A DNA stretch of 64,000 nt from Parabacteroides sp. Its GTDB lineage: Bacteria > Bacteroidota > Bacteroidia > Bacteroidales > Tannerellaceae. The notes beneath the pieces are model-generated. The model searched no databases. It had not been told where the DNA came from and worked only from the letters and a program-made list of their open reading frames with translations. The stretch is from the NCBI GenBank assembly GCA_019417325.1, contig DXVO01000016.1, positions 1-64,000 of the forward strand, in the 5' to 3' direction. This document shows, piece by piece, positions 62,425-64,000 of the stretch. Positions within the stretch are counted from its first letter, which is position 1. Each line of letters opens with the position of its first letter. Position numbers and translations under genes: made by a program.

Positions 62425-64000
62425 ATGTTAGAACGATTTATAGAACAAACGACTTTCACGTCGCAGGAAGATTTCATAAAGAATTTCAAAATCAAAGTTC
62501 CGGAAAATTTCAATTTCGGATATGATGTAGTAGACGCTTGGGCCGCAGAAGATCCCGATAAAAAAGCATTATGCTGGACCAATGACCAGGGCGAACATAT
62601 CGACTTTACATTTGCCGACCTGAAAAAGTATACCGACCAGACTGCATCCTACTTCCAATCACTTGGTATCGGACATGGCGATATGGTCATGTTGATATTG
62701 AAACGGCGGTATGAGTTCTGGTTTTCTATCATAGCTCTTCATAAACTGGGAGCTGTAGTAATTCCCGCTACCCATTTGCTTACAAAAAAAGATATTGTAT
62801 ATCGTGCTAATGCCGCAGATATAAAAATGATTGTTTGCGCGGGTGAAGAAGTGATAACCCAACATATTATCGATGCATTACCGGATTCGCCTACTATAAA
62901 GACAGTTGTTTCTGTCGGCCCCCAATACGCCGAGGGATTTGAAAACTTCCAAAAAGGAATAGAAAAGGCGGCTCCTTTCGTACGTCCTTCACATCCGAAC
63001 AGCAATGATGATATTTCATTAATGTACTTCACATCAGGGACTACAGGGAATCCCAAAATGGTGGCTCACGACTTCACCTATCCTTTAGGACATATCGTAA
63101 CCGGAAGTTTCTGGCATAACCTGCACAAAGACAGCCTGCACCTCACAATTGCCGATACCGGATGGGGGAAAGCAGTGTGGGGTAAGCTATACGGACAATG
63201 GATTGCCGGCGCTACTGTTTTCGTATACGACCACGAGAAGTTTACTCCTGCCGATATGTTGCAGATGATACAGGATTACCGGATTACGTCTCTGTGTGCA
63301 CCTCCAACTATTTTCCGCTTTCTCATCAAAGAAGACATCAGCAAATACGACCTTTCATCTTTGCAATATTGTACTATTGCAGGAGAAGCGTTGAACCCTG
63401 CTGTATTCGATACGTTTTATAAGCTGACTGGCATCAAACTGATGGAAGGGTTCGGGCAGACAGAAACGACTCTGACCGTAGCGACTTTCCCTTGGATGGA
63501 ACCGAAACCGGGTTCCATGGGGGTTCCCAATCCTCAATATGATGTCGACTTGTTACGTCCGGACGGTTCCCGTGCTGAAGACGGGGAACAAGGTCAAATC
63601 GTTATCCATACAACCGGCGGCAAACCGATTGGTTTATTCAAAGAATACTATCGTGATGCCGAACGTACCCACGAAGCATGGCACGACGGATTATATTATA
63701 CAGGAGATGTGGCATGGCGTGATGAAGACGGTTACTTATGGTTTGTTGGCCGTGCGGATGATGTCATCAAAAGCTCAGGCTACCGTATCGGACCGTTTGA
63801 AGTAGAAAGCGCCTTGATGACTCACCCGGCTGTTGTTGAATGTGCCATCACCGGTGTTCCGGATGAAATACGCGGGCAGGTCGTAAAAGCGACAATCGTA
63901 CTTGCCAAAGATTACAAAGGCAAAGCCGGAAACGAATTGATAAAGGAACTCCAGGACCATGTGAAACGGGTCACTGCACCTTACAAATATCCCCGCGTAG
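62425..64000 (+). CDS. AMP-forming acyl-CoA synthetase (partial, cut by the window end)
   Basis: ATG 62425 opens a frame that runs through the window end (about 525 residues seen). Motifs are the P-loop-like MYFTSGTTGNPKM, TIAGEALNPAVF, EGFGQTETT, and YYTGDVAWRDEDGYLWFVGRADDVIKSSGYRIGPFEVE with the hinge Asp and the start of the mobile C-terminal domain. The catalytic C-terminal Lys lies beyond the window. The overall form resembles acetyl-CoA or medium-chain acyl-CoA synthetases. It adenylates a carboxylic acid and transfers it to CoA. It lies 10 bp after the XRE-cupin gene. The acid is unknown. Confidence 0.88.
   Translation, partial: MLERFIEQTTFTSQEDFIKNFKIKVPENFNFGYDVVDAWAAEDPDKKALCWTNDQGEHIDFTFADLKKYTDQTASYFQSLGIGHGDMVMLILKRRYEFWFSIIALHKLGAVVIPATHLLTKKDIVYRANAADIKMIVCAGEEVITQHIIDALPDSPTIKTVVSVGPQYAEGFENFQKGIEKAAPFVRPSHPNSNDDISLMYFTSGTTGNPKMVAHDFTYPLGHIVTGSFWHNLHKDSLHLTIADTGWGKAVWGKLYGQWIAGATVFVYDHEKFTPADMLQMIQDYRITSLCAPPTIFRFLIKEDISKYDLSSLQYCTIAGEALNPAVFDTFYKLTGIKLMEGFGQTETTLTVATFPWMEPKPGSMGVPNPQYDVDLLRPDGSRAEDGEQGQIVIHTTGGKPIGLFKEYYRDAERTHEAWHDGLYYTGDVAWRDEDGYLWFVGRADDVIKSSGYRIGPFEVESALMTHPAVVECAITGVPDEIRGQVVKATIVLAKDYKGKAGNELIKELQDHVKRVTAPYKYPRV

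Overview
The window looks like chromosome from a Bacteroidales bacterium of the Bacteroides/Parabacteroides type. The evidence is three SusC-type TonB receptors (two with SusD partners), FecR anti-sigma factors, GH92 mannosidases, a fimbrillin/BACON/FISUMP surface lipoprotein, and many TAnnTTTG (Bacteroidetes -7) boxes just upstream of genes. I cannot name the species from sequence alone. No rRNA, tRNA, CRISPR array, insertion sequence or integrase was recognised.

Layout. 1-2627: a lipoprotein alpha/beta hydrolase on the minus strand, then about 1 kb of repeat-rich non-coding DNA. 2628-8651: a biosynthetic run (hisH-hisA-hisF-hisIE, an FtsE-like ATPase, aspartate kinase, lysA). 8760-13431: a glycosyltransferase converging on a LolC/E-like permease with its overlapping aminotransferase gene, and a YitT-family protein. 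13432-21085: a long leader able to form competing hairpins, then FecR, SusC, SusD and a DUF3823 lipoprotein, with no sigma factor or glycosidase beside them. 21293-26701: a small secreted protein of unknown function, an MFS transporter and an 1169-residue surface lipoprotein. 26702-27245: a candidate invertible promoter. 27246-39196: a mannose-directed polysaccharide utilization locus (FecR-SusC-SusD-GH92/peptidase fusion on the minus strand; ECF sigma factor and a second GH92 on the plus strand). 39336-41219: an ABC-F ATPase. 41640-48138: a second locus (SusC, GH18-like binding protein, DUF1735-LamG binding protein, GH18 endoglycosidase) that lacks SusD. 48373-64000: mostly housekeeping, envelope and ion-stress genes (nhaD, MgtC-like, UDG-like, DPP-IV, MscS, NlpE-like, C1 peptidase, proC, AI-2E family, map, mscL) and an XRE-cupin regulator beside an acyl-CoA synthetase cut by the window end.

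How the parts may work together. A surface GH18 enzyme of the BT3987 type releases high-mannose N-glycans from glycoproteins. SusC-type receptors import them and the two GH92 enzymes trim alpha-mannose. One GH92 is fused to a basic-secretory-protein-type metallopeptidase domain with an HExxH motif, which suggests attack on the protein part as well. The ECF sigma/FecR pair at 35.0-36.7 kb could control both loci, since the GH18 locus has no regulator of its own. This integration is inference.

The best candidate for something undescribed is the perfect 26-bp inverted repeat at 26921-26946/27097-27122. It encloses 150 bp carrying a TATATTTG box that points away from the large surface lipoprotein, so inversion would turn the box toward that gene. 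Next are the SusD-less endoglycosidase locus, the GH92-metallopeptidase fusion and the structured leader upstream of the orphan FecR.
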